NCBI GenBank assembly: GCA_028278005.1
Contig: JANQFD010000096.1
Span: forward strand, 1-13,907
Direction: 5' to 3'
DNA: 13,907 bases
From: Chlorobium sp.
GTDB taxonomy: Bacteria > Bacteroidota > Chlorobiia > Chlorobiales > Chlorobiaceae
The notes beneath the pieces were generated by a model. The model did no database searches. It was not told the DNA's origin and saw only the letters and a program-made list of their open reading frames with translations. Positions within the stretch are counted from its first letter, which is position 1. Every line of letters begins with the position of its first letter. The position numbers and the translations under genes were made by a program. This document shows positions 6,997 to 13,786 of this stretch, in pieces.

Positions 6997-7827
6997 TTAT
7001 AACCTGCTTTGTAAAGCTTTCTTCTGTACTATTTGTTCGCTCGTCAGTCCGAAACGGCGTTCACGTTTCTGAAAATCCCTTATTGCATCGTAGAGCTGAT
7101 TCCGCCGGAAATCAGGCCAGTATGTATCGGTGAAATATATTTCCGAATAGGCACTTTGCCATAAAAGAAAATTACTGATTCGAAATTCGCCGCTGGTTCG
7201 TATGAGCAGTTCTGGATCCGGCATTCCGCTTGTAGAAAGGAACGATTCAAGCAACTGTTCATCGATCTGGTCGGCTGCAATACTTCCTTCCGCCGCTTTG
7301 CGGCAGAGTGTCCGGCACGCCTGTAAGATATCCCATTTCCCGCTATAACTCAATGCAATACTCAGGGCAAGTCCCGAGTTGTTTTGTGTCAGTTCGATTG
7401 TCTCGTCGAGCGTTTTACGGACATTATCCGGCAGTTTGGAAACATTGCCGATGACCTGCAGCCGGACATTGTTGCGGTACAGCGCTTTTGCTTCTTTCTG
7501 CAGTACTTTAATCAGCAGCTGCATCAGGGCGGAAATCTCTTTTTCCGGTCTTTTCCAGTTTTCGGTGGAAAAAGTAAACAGGGTAAGATAGTGAATGTCG
7601 AGCTGAGCACAGGCTTCCACTATATCTCTTACGGCATCCACACCGGCAATATGTCCCTCGATACGCGTTTTGCCTTGTTGTCTGGCCCACCTCCCGTTGC
7701 CGTCCATGATAACTGCGATATGTTCAGGAAGTTCCGAGGATGCTTGCAGATCATGACGGATTTTTTCGTCCAGGGGATCGTTTTCGGACTTGAACCAGCG
7801 GGATGTAAACGCAGCAGAAAAATCCAT
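6997..7827 (-). CDS. uppS: Isoprenyl transferase (undecaprenyl diphosphate synthase)
   Basis: cis-Prenyltransferase that condenses isopentenyl diphosphates onto farnesyl diphosphate, giving the C55 carrier lipid for peptidoglycan, O-antigen and other glycans; cytoplasmic, membrane-associated. At 276 aa it is slightly longer than E. coli UppS because of an N-terminal extension. Motifs: HIAVIMDGNGRWA (36-48) with catalytic Asp42, GH at 58-59, FSTENW (86-91), and RTSGEFRISNFLLWQSAYSE (210-229). The active-site residues line up with E. coli D26, H43, R194, R200 and E213 at a constant offset of 16: D42, H59, R210, R216 and E229. A GAGAG lies about 6 nt before the ATG at 7827. It heads the uppS-bamA operon, an order common in Bacteroidota/Chlorobiota, and diverges from gatA across a 210-bp spacer. 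Confidence 0.96.
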   Translation of the reverse strand: MDFSAAFTSRWFKSENDPLDEKIRHDLQASSELPEHIAVIMDGNGRWARQQGKTRIEGHIAGVDAVRDIVEACAQLDIHYLTLFTFSTENWKRPEKEISALMQLLIKVLQKEAKALYRNNVRLQVIGNVSKLPDNVRKTLDETIELTQNNSGLALSIALSYSGKWDILQACRTLCRKAAEGSIAADQIDEQLLESFLSTSGMPDPELLIRTSGEFRISNFLLWQSAYSEIYFTDTYWPDFRRNQLYDAIRDFQKRERRFGLTSEQIVQKKALQSRL

Positions 7828-7925
7828 AGTTGGCTCTCGAGACAGTAAGCGTTCGCTCCAATATTACCTTTCACCTGCAGTCTGTCGGGGCGATGCTCAC
7901 ACTTCGGAAATCAGAATATATGAAA

Positions 7926-7954
7926 TTGAATTATATGCAGTTATTTATTATTAT
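7926..7954 (+). promoter_or_regulatory. Candidate sigma70-type promoter for gatA
   Basis: TTGAAT (7926-7931) and TATTAT (7949-7954) are spaced by 17 nt; they match the consensus at 4 of 6 and 5 of 6 positions. The predicted leader to the GTG start at 8038 is about 75 nt. The element occupies nearly the same bases as a minus-strand candidate for uppS. Sequence match only, and AT-rich DNA gives chance hits. Confidence 0.4.
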
Positions 7955-7958
7955 ACAA
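7930..7958 (-). promoter_or_regulatory. Candidate sigma70-type promoter for uppS-bamA
   Basis: Read on the minus strand, TTGTAT (7958-7953) and a perfect TATAAT (7935-7930) are separated by 17 nt. A second perfect TATAAT lies at 7955-7950 but has no good -35. The start of uppS is about 100 nt downstream. It overlaps the plus-strand gatA candidate almost completely. Sequence match only. Confidence 0.4.
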
Positions 7959-8037
7959 GCCAAACGTTAGCCCGCCCACGTACGCCGGGTAACGGTTTTG
8001 TGTACATAGAGAGTTAGAACAATTCATTGACTGAGCA

Positions 8038-9471
8038 GTGCAGTTTTCCTCGTATCAAAATCTTCGAAAAAGGCTTCTCCAACGTGAAACAACCTGTGAG
8101 GCGGTTGTGCGCGGTTATCTCGAGCGAATCCGTGACAGTCACGACAAAAATATCTATATAACGGTTTTTTCCGACCGTGCCCTGAACCGGGCGAAAGATC
8201 TCGACAGAAAGCTTGAAGAGGGTGCAGAGCCCGGGAAGCTTTTCGGGTTGCCCATGGCAATCAAGGATAATATATCGATCGAAAACGCCCCGCTTACCTG
8301 TGCCTCCGGAATACTGGCCAATTATACGGCGGTTTATAATGCTACTGCCGTGGAGCGGCTTCTGGCAGAGGATGCGATTTTTCTCGGCAAGGTCAACATG
8401 GATGAGTTTGCCATGGGCAGTTCAAACGAGAACTCCTCTTTCGGGCCGGTTCCAAATCCCTATGATGCATCGAGGGTTCCAGGCGGCAGTTCGGGCGGGT
8501 CCGCGGCTGCGGTTGCGTCGGATCTTGCGTTGGTGGCGCTCGGCTCCGATACCGGAGGTTCTGTCAGACAGCCTGCGGGTTTCTGCAATGTTGTAGGTTT
8601 GAAGCCCACCTATGGCCGGATCTCGCGTTACGGCCTCGTTGCATTTGGTTCATCGTTTGACCAGATAGGTGTGCTTTCGAAAAATTGTGACGATGCTGCA
8701 CTTGTGCTGGGGGTTATTGCCGGCAGAGATGCTGCTGATACTACATCGTCTCATCATGCGGTTCCGGATTATGTTTCGGAGATGCAGGCTCTGTCGTTGC
8801 GGGGCCTGAAAATCGGAATACCGAAGGAGTACTTTCCCGATACTCTCGATAGCGGGGTTGCCTCGGCAGTCGATAAGTGCCTTGACGGACTCCGGTCGGC
8901 AGGCGCCGAGCTTAAAGAGATCACACTTCCTGAAAGTGATTACGCGATTGCGGCATACTATATTCTTACAACGGCGGAAGCATCGTCCAACCTTGCCCGT
9001 TTCGATGGTGCGAGATACGGATATCGTTCAAAAGATGCAGAGGATCTGTCAAGTATGTATATCAATTCAAGGACAGAAGGTTTCGGAAGCGAAGTGAAGC
9101 GCAGGATTATGCTGGGCACCTATGTGCTTTCAGCCGGTTACTACGATACCTACTATAAAAAGGCCCAGCAGGTCAGAAGAGTTTTTTTGAACCGGTACAA
9201 GGATGCACTCAAAGAGGTGGATGTTATAGCCGGTCCCACATCACCTTTTCCTCCTTTCGGGATTGGTGACAAAATGGATGACCCGCTGGAGATGTACCTT
9301 GCCGATGTATTCACCGTGCCGGCCAGTATTGCCGGGATCCCCGCAGTGAGTGTGCCTGCGGGATTTGACGATTCGGGACTGCCTGTCGGGCTTCAGCTTA
9401 TCGGCGATTTTTTTGAAGAGGGTAAACTTCTCGGTGTAGGAATGGCGGTTCAGAAGGCTCTGCATGAGTGA
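8038..9471 (+). CDS. gatA: Asp-tRNA(Asn)/Glu-tRNA(Gln) amidotransferase subunit A
   Basis: Glutaminase subunit of GatCAB, which frees ammonia from glutamine so that GatB can convert Glu-tRNA(Gln) or Asp-tRNA(Asn) to the amide form. The 477-aa product is full length. The amidase-signature catalytic triad is intact: Lys76 in GLPMAIKDN, the cis-Ser151 in PGGSSGGSAAAVA, and nucleophile Ser175 in SDTGGSVRQPA, with the same Ser-Ser spacing of 24 as in S. aureus GatA. VVGLKPTYGRISRYGLVAFGSS and the C-terminal SVPAGF...LPVGLQLIG are also typical of GatA and separate it from other amidases. The start is GTG at 8038, because an in-frame TGA stands at 8032-8034 and the next residues match the family N-terminus; no strong Shine-Dalgarno is visible. 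gatB and gatC are not in the window. sucD follows after 124 nt with no terminator between. Confidence 0.96.
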   Translation: MQFSSYQNLRKRLLQRETTCEAVVRGYLERIRDSHDKNIYITVFSDRALNRAKDLDRKLEEGAEPGKLFGLPMAIKDNISIENAPLTCASGILANYTAVYNATAVERLLAEDAIFLGKVNMDEFAMGSSNENSSFGPVPNPYDASRVPGGSSGGSAAAVASDLALVALGSDTGGSVRQPAGFCNVVGLKPTYGRISRYGLVAFGSSFDQIGVLSKNCDDAALVLGVIAGRDAADTTSSHHAVPDYVSEMQALSLRGLKIGIPKEYFPDTLDSGVASAVDKCLDGLRSAGAELKEITLPESDYAIAAYYILTTAEASSNLARFDGARYGYRSKDAEDLSSMYINSRTEGFGSEVKRRIMLGTYVLSAGYYDTYYKKAQQVRRVFLNRYKDALKEVDVIAGPTSPFPPFGIGDKMDDPLEMYLADVFTVPASIAGIPAVSVPAGFDDSGLPVGLQLIGDFFEEGKLLGVGMAVQKALHE

Positions 9472-9595
9472 TAACCTGCATACAAGGCAAGCTGGCTGGA
9501 CAGCTTCTCAGTTCCGATACCTGTGGCCAAATGGTGTAAAACAGTTCTGTACATCAACATGATTTTCCATATCAACATAGAAAAGGGTATACAGT

Positions 9596-10498
9596 ATGAG
9601 TGTATTAGTAAATAAGGACACCCGTCTTCTTGTTCAGGGTATAACCGGTGGTGAGGGAACATTCCATACATCACAGATTCTTGAATACGGGACGAATGTT
9701 GTTGCCGGGGTAACTCCCGGAAAGGGCGGATTACAGTATACGGGAAATGATCGCGACTCGTTTACCCGTCCTGTACCGGTATTCAATACCGTAAAGGAGG
9801 CTGTCGATGGTGCCGGTGCGAATGCTTCGGTGATTTTCGTGCCCGCCCCTTTCGCGGCCGATGCTATCATGGAAGCGGCCGATGCAGGTTTGAAGGTGAT
9901 CATCTGTATTACCGAAGGTATTCCTGTGAACGACATGATGAAAGCATACAATTATGTCCAGGAGAAGGGCGCCGTGCTTGTCGGGCCGAACTGTCCGGGA
10001 GTGATAACGCCGGATGAGGCGAAAGTCGGGATCATGCCGGGCTTCATTCACAAAAAAGGTTCTATCGGGGTGGTTTCACGAAGCGGTACACTGACCTACG
10101 AGGCGGTACACCAGCTTACGAGAGTAGGTCTGGGGCAGTCGACATGCATCGGCATCGGCGGTGATCCGATAATCGGCACACGTTTTATCGATGCGATAAA
10201 GCTTTTTGCGAAAGATGACGAGACTGAAGGGCTTGTCATGATCGGTGAAATTGGCGGAAGCGCCGAAGAAGAGGCCGCCGAATATATTAAAAAGCATTTC
10301 AAAAAGCCTGTGGTAGGTTTTATCGCCGGTCGTACCGCACCCCCCGGAAGGCGTATGGGACATGCGGGCGCTATAGTCTCCGGTGGTAAAGGAACGGCCG
10401 ACGAAAAGATAAAGGCAATGGAAAAGGCAGGTATAAGGGTTGTCGAGAATCCGGCAGATATTGGTGAAACAATGCTCGCTGCATTGGGGAGAGGCTGA
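9596..10498 (+). CDS. sucD: Succinyl-CoA synthetase (ADP-forming) alpha subunit
   Basis: Alpha subunit of succinyl-CoA synthetase, interconverting succinate + CoA + NTP and succinyl-CoA; in green sulfur bacteria it would act in the reductive TCA cycle. It is 300 aa, the usual size. The CoA-binding Rossmann part has LLVQGITGGEGTFHT (11-25), GVTPGKGG (38-45) and GPNCPGVITP (130-139). The ligase part contains GDPIIGT (189-195), GEIGGSAEE (217-225) and the phosphohistidine site GRRMGHAGAIVSGG with His256. The beta subunit gene (sucC) is not adjacent, so the two subunits are encoded apart here. AAGGG lies about 9 nt before the ATG at 9596. It follows gatA on the same strand; a small hairpin between them (9489-9506) has no U-tract, so co-transcription is possible. 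A strong terminator lies about 75 nt past the stop. Confidence 0.96.
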   Translation: MSVLVNKDTRLLVQGITGGEGTFHTSQILEYGTNVVAGVTPGKGGLQYTGNDRDSFTRPVPVFNTVKEAVDGAGANASVIFVPAPFAADAIMEAADAGLKVIICITEGIPVNDMMKAYNYVQEKGAVLVGPNCPGVITPDEAKVGIMPGFIHKKGSIGVVSRSGTLTYEAVHQLTRVGLGQSTCIGIGGDPIIGTRFIDAIKLFAKDDETEGLVMIGEIGGSAEEEAAEYIKKHFKKPVVGFIAGRTAPPGRRMGHAGAIVSGGKGTADEKIKAMEKAGIRVVENPADIGETMLAALGRG

Positions 10499-10503
10499 TT
10501 GCG

Positions 10504-10531
10504 GTGACAAGTAACCAGTGACAGGTGACAA
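10504..10531. repeat. Degenerate heptanucleotide tandem repeat 3' of sucD
   Basis: Four consecutive 7-nt units, GTGACAA, GTAACCA, GTGACAG and GTGACAA, begin 6 nt after the sucD stop. An inverted copy CTGTCAC lies at 10544-10550 and another direct copy GTGACAG at 10643-10649, on either side of the terminator. The pattern resembles the short tandemly repeated (STRR-like) heptamers known from cyanobacteria and intergenic DNA of other phototrophs; the resemblance is from memory. Confidence 0.6.
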
Positions 10532-10574
10532 GACAGTATGACGCTGTCACGGGTTTGCCCTGAGAGAATGATAA

Positions 10575-10616
10575 AAGTCCCATGGGTCCAAGAAGACCTA
10601 TGGGACTTATTTTTTT
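10575..10616 (+). terminator. Intrinsic terminator of sucD
   Basis: A 14-bp stem with one G-U pair (10575-10588 with 10595-10608; core GTCCCATGGGTC against GACCTATGGGAC) closes a 6-nt loop and is followed by A and seven T (10610-10616). It is the strongest hairpin I see in the window. It lies between sucD and the convergent kdsD-type gene; the left side has only a short A-run, so it acts mainly in the plus direction. Confidence 0.9.
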
Positions 10617-10666
10617 GTGCAACGTCCTTGTTTGATTGGCCGGTGACAGGCAATTATCTTTTGCCG

Positions 10667-10694
10667 ACTGAGAACTGAAAACTGAGAACTGATT
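10667..10694. repeat. Degenerate heptanucleotide tandem repeat 3' of the kdsD-type gene
   Basis: Four units, ACTGAGA, ACTGAAA, ACTGAGA and ACTGATT, run in register and stop 3 nt before the stop codon of the minus-strand isomerase gene at 10698. The period is 7 nt as in the repeat after sucD, with a different but related unit. Confidence 0.6.
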
Positions 10695-10697
10695 CCC

Positions 10698-11678
10698 TCA
10701 CAGTCCCAGGGTAATGAGATCATGGATATGTATGAGGCCTGAAGGACGATTTTCCTTGTCGCAAACAAGCAGCTGGGTTATCCTGTGCGTTTCGAGAATC
10801 TCGAGGCAATGTTTTGCAAGGGTATCTTCAGGGACGGTTTTCGGATCTCTGCTCATCACATCCCCTGCATGTAACGCAAGGAAGTCATTGCCTTTCTGGA
10901 TGAGCCTGCGCAGGTCGCCGTCGGTGAATATTCCCGAGAGTCTGCCGGAGCTGTCGACGATGCCGCTCACTCCGAAACGCTTTGATGTCATTTCAAGAAT
11001 CAGATCGGTGACCGGAGCGGTTTCGGCAACGACCGGAAGGGCATCCGACGTTACCATGATATCCGACACTTTCATGGTAAGCCGCCTGCCGAGAGAACCT
11101 TTGGGATGGGTTACAGCAAAATCCTGAGGGGTGAAGTTCTTTTCCTGCATCAGGCATATTGCAAGCGCATCACCCATCGCGAGCATTGCGGTTGTCGATG
11201 TTGTCGGGGCCAGATCGAAAGGGCAGGCTTCCTGTTCGACAAAAACATCGAGAACAACGTCGGCTTTTTCGGCGAGGTATGACCGTTTGTTGCCGGTGAA
11301 GGCGATAATTGAGACCCCGATTTTCCTGAGGGCGGGAAGAATGAAGTTCAGCTCTTCGCTCATACCGCTTTTGGAAAGGCAAATGACGATATCCTCTTGT
11401 GAAACGACACCCAGATCACCATGGGCAGCCTCGGCAGGGTGCATGAAAAGGGCTGTTGTTCCGGTTGACGAGAAGGTTGCAGCTATCTTCTGACCGACAA
11501 TGCCGGACTTTCCCATACCTGATATGATTACTTTGCCCCTGCATTGTCCGAGAAGTTCTACGGCACTGAAGAAATTATGGTCAAGCAGTTCTGCAATACG
11601 GTTCAGCGAAGCTGCTTCCTGCAGGATGATCTGCTTTCCTTTGTCGATAATAGCGGTTTTGTTCAGGGATAAGCACAT
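10698..11678 (-). CDS. kdsD: Arabinose-5-phosphate isomerase (KdsD/KpsF/GutQ family)
   Basis: Interconverts ribulose 5-phosphate and arabinose 5-phosphate, the first committed step to Kdo for LPS inner core. The 326-aa product has the standard layout: a SIS sugar-isomerase domain (about 40-180) with GMGKSGIVGQKIAATFSSTG (54-73), HPAEAAHGDLG (80-90) and LSKSGMSEE (101-109), the conserved stretch FAVTHPKGSLGRRL (187-200), then two CBS domains (about 203-262 and 270-326) that may sense nucleotides. I chose the ATG at 11678 (MCLSLNK); an in-frame TTG three codons upstream is possible, and no clear ribosome site distinguishes them. The neighbours needed for Kdo synthesis (kdsA, kdsB, kdsC) are not present. 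The start faces a divergent membrane-protein/flippase operon, and a glycan role fits both sides. KdsD, KpsF and GutQ cannot be separated from sequence alone. Confidence 0.92.
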   Translation of the reverse strand: MCLSLNKTAIIDKGKQIILQEAASLNRIAELLDHNFFSAVELLGQCRGKVIISGMGKSGIVGQKIAATFSSTGTTALFMHPAEAAHGDLGVVSQEDIVICLSKSGMSEELNFILPALRKIGVSIIAFTGNKRSYLAEKADVVLDVFVEQEACPFDLAPTTSTTAMLAMGDALAICLMQEKNFTPQDFAVTHPKGSLGRRLTMKVSDIMVTSDALPVVAETAPVTDLILEMTSKRFGVSGIVDSSGRLSGIFTDGDLRRLIQKGNDFLALHAGDVMSRDPKTVPEDTLAKHCLEILETHRITQLLVCDKENRPSGLIHIHDLITLGL

Positions 11679-11700
11679 GTGAGTCAACCCGGTTATGTGA

Positions 11701-11725
11701 AATATTTAAAAAACTACTAAATATT
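11701..11725. promoter_or_regulatory. Perfect 8-bp inverted repeat in divergent spacer (possible operator)
   Basis: AATATTTA (11701-11708) and its exact reverse complement TAAATATT (11718-11725) flank a 9-nt spacer, giving a 25-bp dyad 22 bp upstream of the kdsD-type start and about 65 bp upstream of the membrane-protein start. The shape suits a dimeric regulator, but such AT-rich dyads arise by chance. Confidence 0.3.
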
Positions 11726-11745
11726 GATATTTTATTTGAATCAGA

Positions 11746-11772
11746 CCGGGAGCCGGAGCTCTCGGGATTTTT
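11746..11772 (+). promoter_or_regulatory. Leader hairpin with U-run before the membrane-protein gene
   Basis: CCGGGAG (11746-11752) pairs with CTCTCGG (11759-11765) through seven pairs including one G-U, around a 6-nt loop, and is followed after GA by TTTTT (11768-11772). This looks like a short terminator or attenuator lying about 20 nt before the start codon at 11792 and just before the Shine-Dalgarno AAGGA (11774-11778). Confidence 0.45.
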
Positions 11773-11791
11773 CAAGGAAACATATGGACTT

Positions 11792-12142
11792 ATGAGCTGG
11801 CTTATCATCATGGCGTTTGCCCTGCCTATCTTATTCGGTCTCCTTTTTATTATGTCCAAGTTTGTTAAGCATATGAAAGAAGAGCAGAATATGGAAATCG
11901 AATCAATCAGAGATACTCTGGTTGACGAGAACAATCCGGTCGGTCTGTCGGGAGAAGAGCTCGAAAAACTCAAGCAGCAACAGGCCGAGGCACAAAAACA
12001 CCTGAGGGAAGTGATCGCCAAGATACCCGTTGAGGAAAAGGATGGCCGTTTTCGTCCCGCGTTCGATAAAATGAAAAAAATCCATGATGATGCGGGTGAT
12101 GCGACCGATAGTGCCAACGGTGCTGGCCGGGACAAGGTATAG
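11792..12142 (+). CDS. Unknown small membrane protein, one N-terminal helix and charged coiled-coil tail
   Basis: I do not recognise this 116-aa protein. Residues 3-24 form one strong membrane helix right at the N-terminus (LIIMAFALPILFGLLFIM), followed by basic residues (KFVKHMK), which suggests the rest faces the cytoplasm. Residues about 52-80 are rich in Glu, Lys and Gln (EELEKLKQQQAEAQKHL) and probably form a coiled coil; the C-terminus is Asp- and Gly-rich and likely disordered. It has no enzymatic motif. The ATG at 11792 overlaps the stop of a 3-codon ORF (ATG at 11784), whose start, not this one, is ideally placed after AAGGA. The gene ends 24 nt before the flippase gene on the same strand, so a joint role such as a membrane-tethered partner is possible but unproven. 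Codon use looks like its neighbours, so I take it as real. Confidence 0.72.
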   Translation: MSWLIIMAFALPILFGLLFIMSKFVKHMKEEQNMEIESIRDTLVDENNPVGLSGEELEKLKQQQAEAQKHLREVIAKIPVEEKDGRFRPAFDKMKKIHDDAGDATDSANGAGRDKV

Positions 12143-12166
12143 CCATATAACGATAGCTGAAGTGGC

Positions 12167-13672
12167 ATGCTTGACAAGCTGAAGCTTCTGGCAAAGGATA
12201 CCGTTATCTATGGCTCAAGCACCATTCTTGCCAGGGGACTCAACTATCTGCTGGTCCCTCTTTACGCGAACCTTCTTACAACGTTTGAAAACGGGATTCA
12301 TGCGCTCATTTATGCGAACATTGCTCTGGCAAACGTGTTGTTCGCTTATGGCATGGAAACCTCCTATCTGAAAGTTGCCTCGGACAATCAAAGGGACGGG
12401 GCAGACAGCTCAGGATGTTTTTCTACGGCGGTTATTTCACTTCTGCTTACTTCTACGGCATTGACCGCCTGTATTCTTTTTTTTGCCCCCTCGATTGCCG
12501 AGTTGATAGGCTTGTCCGAGAGCCAGAAAGATTTTATCAGGTACGCTGCGGTCATTCTCTGGCTTGATGCCTTGCTGGTGATACCTTTTGCAGAACTTCG
12601 ACTGAAACGCAGAGCGATCCGTTTCGCTGTTGCCAGGGTTCTCGGTGTGGTGATTGTCGTGATCACTGCGTTTGTGTCGATAATGCAGTTCGATGCCGGT
12701 TTACACGGCGCTTTTCTTGCCAATATTGCAGGGTCACTGATCAGTCTTCTTGTCGTCCTGCCGGTTTTCAGGCAGTTCAGAGGCTTTTTTTCTGCCGATA
12801 CCTTGCGGACAATGCTGAGAATCGGATTGCCTTATGTTCCCACCGGGATCGCGGGTCTTCTCGTTCATCTGATCGACAGAAATGTTCTTATCAGGATGCG
12901 TCCGGAAGATATCGAGCGCATCTACGGCTCAGGATACGTTCAGTCGGATATTGTCGGGATCTACGGTCGTGTTGCGGCATTCGGGATTATCATTCAGCTG
13001 TTCATACAGGTGTTCCGGTTTGCGTGGCAGCCTTTTTTCCTGCAGCATGCCGGCGAACCCGAGGCAAAAAAACTGTTCCGTCACGTGTTGAGCATTTCAA
13101 CCGTTTTCGCAATGGTTATCGCGCTTGCCGCAACGTTGTTTGTCCCTGACCTGATACGTCATCACTATCTTGACAGCTTCTATATATTGCCTCCGGCCTA
13201 CTGGGTGGGACTCTCCATTCTGCCATGGATATTTTTCAGTTACATTTTCGATATGATCGCCACCAACCTCACGGCAGGTATTCTGATTACAGGGAGTACA
13301 AGGTATCTGCCGTTAGTAACCTTTGCCGGAGCAGGAGTGACGACTGCAGTGTGTCTTTCCCTTGTACCGGTCATGGGTATGGACGGTGCGGCAATCTCTA
13401 TTCTTGCCGGTACGGTTGTGATGAGTGTCTGTATGGGATATTTCTCGTTGAAGGTATACCCGAACAGGTATGAGTGGTTGAAACTTCTGCTGCTGTTTTG
13501 TGCCGGTATTGTTTTCAGCCGCCTGCCGGCCCTGACAGGGAAACAGGATATATGGTTCGAGATTGTTTTGACGGTTTGTTACCTCGGTGTCATTATGGCG
13601 GTGTTCAGGAGTGAAGCCGACTATGTTCTCGGATTGCTGCGTTCAAAGCTGAAAGGCGGCGACGAGCAGTGA
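12167..13672 (+). CDS. Wzx-like polysaccharide flippase (MOP/MATE superfamily)
   Basis: Multi-spanning inner-membrane protein of the polysaccharide biosynthesis family that flips undecaprenyl-linked glycans across the membrane. The 501-aa product has about 12-14 hydrophobic segments spread evenly over its length. The N-terminus LLAKDTVIYGSSTILARGLNYLLVPLY is typical of the family, as are GLPYVPTGIAGLL and DRNVLIR midway, and VGIYGRVAAFG with FRFAWQPFFL in the next bundle. It is the second gene after the small membrane protein, in the same direction. UppS, which makes its likely lipid carrier, and the Kdo-pathway isomerase are near, but no glycosyltransferase or Wzy polymerase is in the window, so the cargo (O-antigen, capsule or other glycan) is unknown. 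The ATG at 12167 follows a weak GAAGTGG. The gene is complete and ends just before a heptamer repeat. Confidence 0.88.
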   Translation: MLDKLKLLAKDTVIYGSSTILARGLNYLLVPLYANLLTTFENGIHALIYANIALANVLFAYGMETSYLKVASDNQRDGADSSGCFSTAVISLLLTSTALTACILFFAPSIAELIGLSESQKDFIRYAAVILWLDALLVIPFAELRLKRRAIRFAVARVLGVVIVVITAFVSIMQFDAGLHGAFLANIAGSLISLLVVLPVFRQFRGFFSADTLRTMLRIGLPYVPTGIAGLLVHLIDRNVLIRMRPEDIERIYGSGYVQSDIVGIYGRVAAFGIIIQLFIQVFRFAWQPFFLQHAGEPEAKKLFRHVLSISTVFAMVIALAATLFVPDLIRHHYLDSFYILPPAYWVGLSILPWIFFSYIFDMIATNLTAGILITGSTRYLPLVTFAGAGVTTAVCLSLVPVMGMDGAAISILAGTVVMSVCMGYFSLKVYPNRYEWLKLLLLFCAGIVFSRLPALTGKQDIWFEIVLTVCYLGVIMAVFRSEADYVLGLLRSKLKGGDEQ

Positions 13673-13676
13673 GCCG

Positions 13677-13711
13677 GTTGGCAGTCGTCAATAAGCAGTT
13701 GGCAATTGAAG
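13677..13711. repeat. Degenerate heptanucleotide repeat 3' of the flippase gene
   Basis: Units of 7 nt run in register 4 nt after the flippase stop: GTTGGCA, GTCGTCA, ATAAGCA, GTTGGCA and ATTGAAG. Two units are identical; the others keep CA at their ends. Read on the minus strand the units resemble TGCCAAC. The decay is greater than in the two repeats near 10.5 kb. Confidence 0.5.
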
Positions 13712-13786
13712 AGACTGCACATCAGCACAGGGTCTCGTTGTGGATTATCCTTGCTGAAGACCGGTGACTGCATGCCTGTTGATCTG

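Noticed and set aside
9489..9506. Hairpin AAGCTG/CAGCTT between gatA and sucD
   Set aside because: A 6-bp stem with a 6-nt loop but no U-tract after it, so not an intrinsic terminator; probably chance.
10096..10653. Minus-strand 185-codon ORF across sucD and its terminator
   Set aside because: It is antisense to conserved sucD sequence and reads through repeat and terminator DNA.
10504..10694. Possible CRISPR array from repeated short units
   Set aside because: The units are 7 nt in direct tandem with no spacers and no cas genes nearby.
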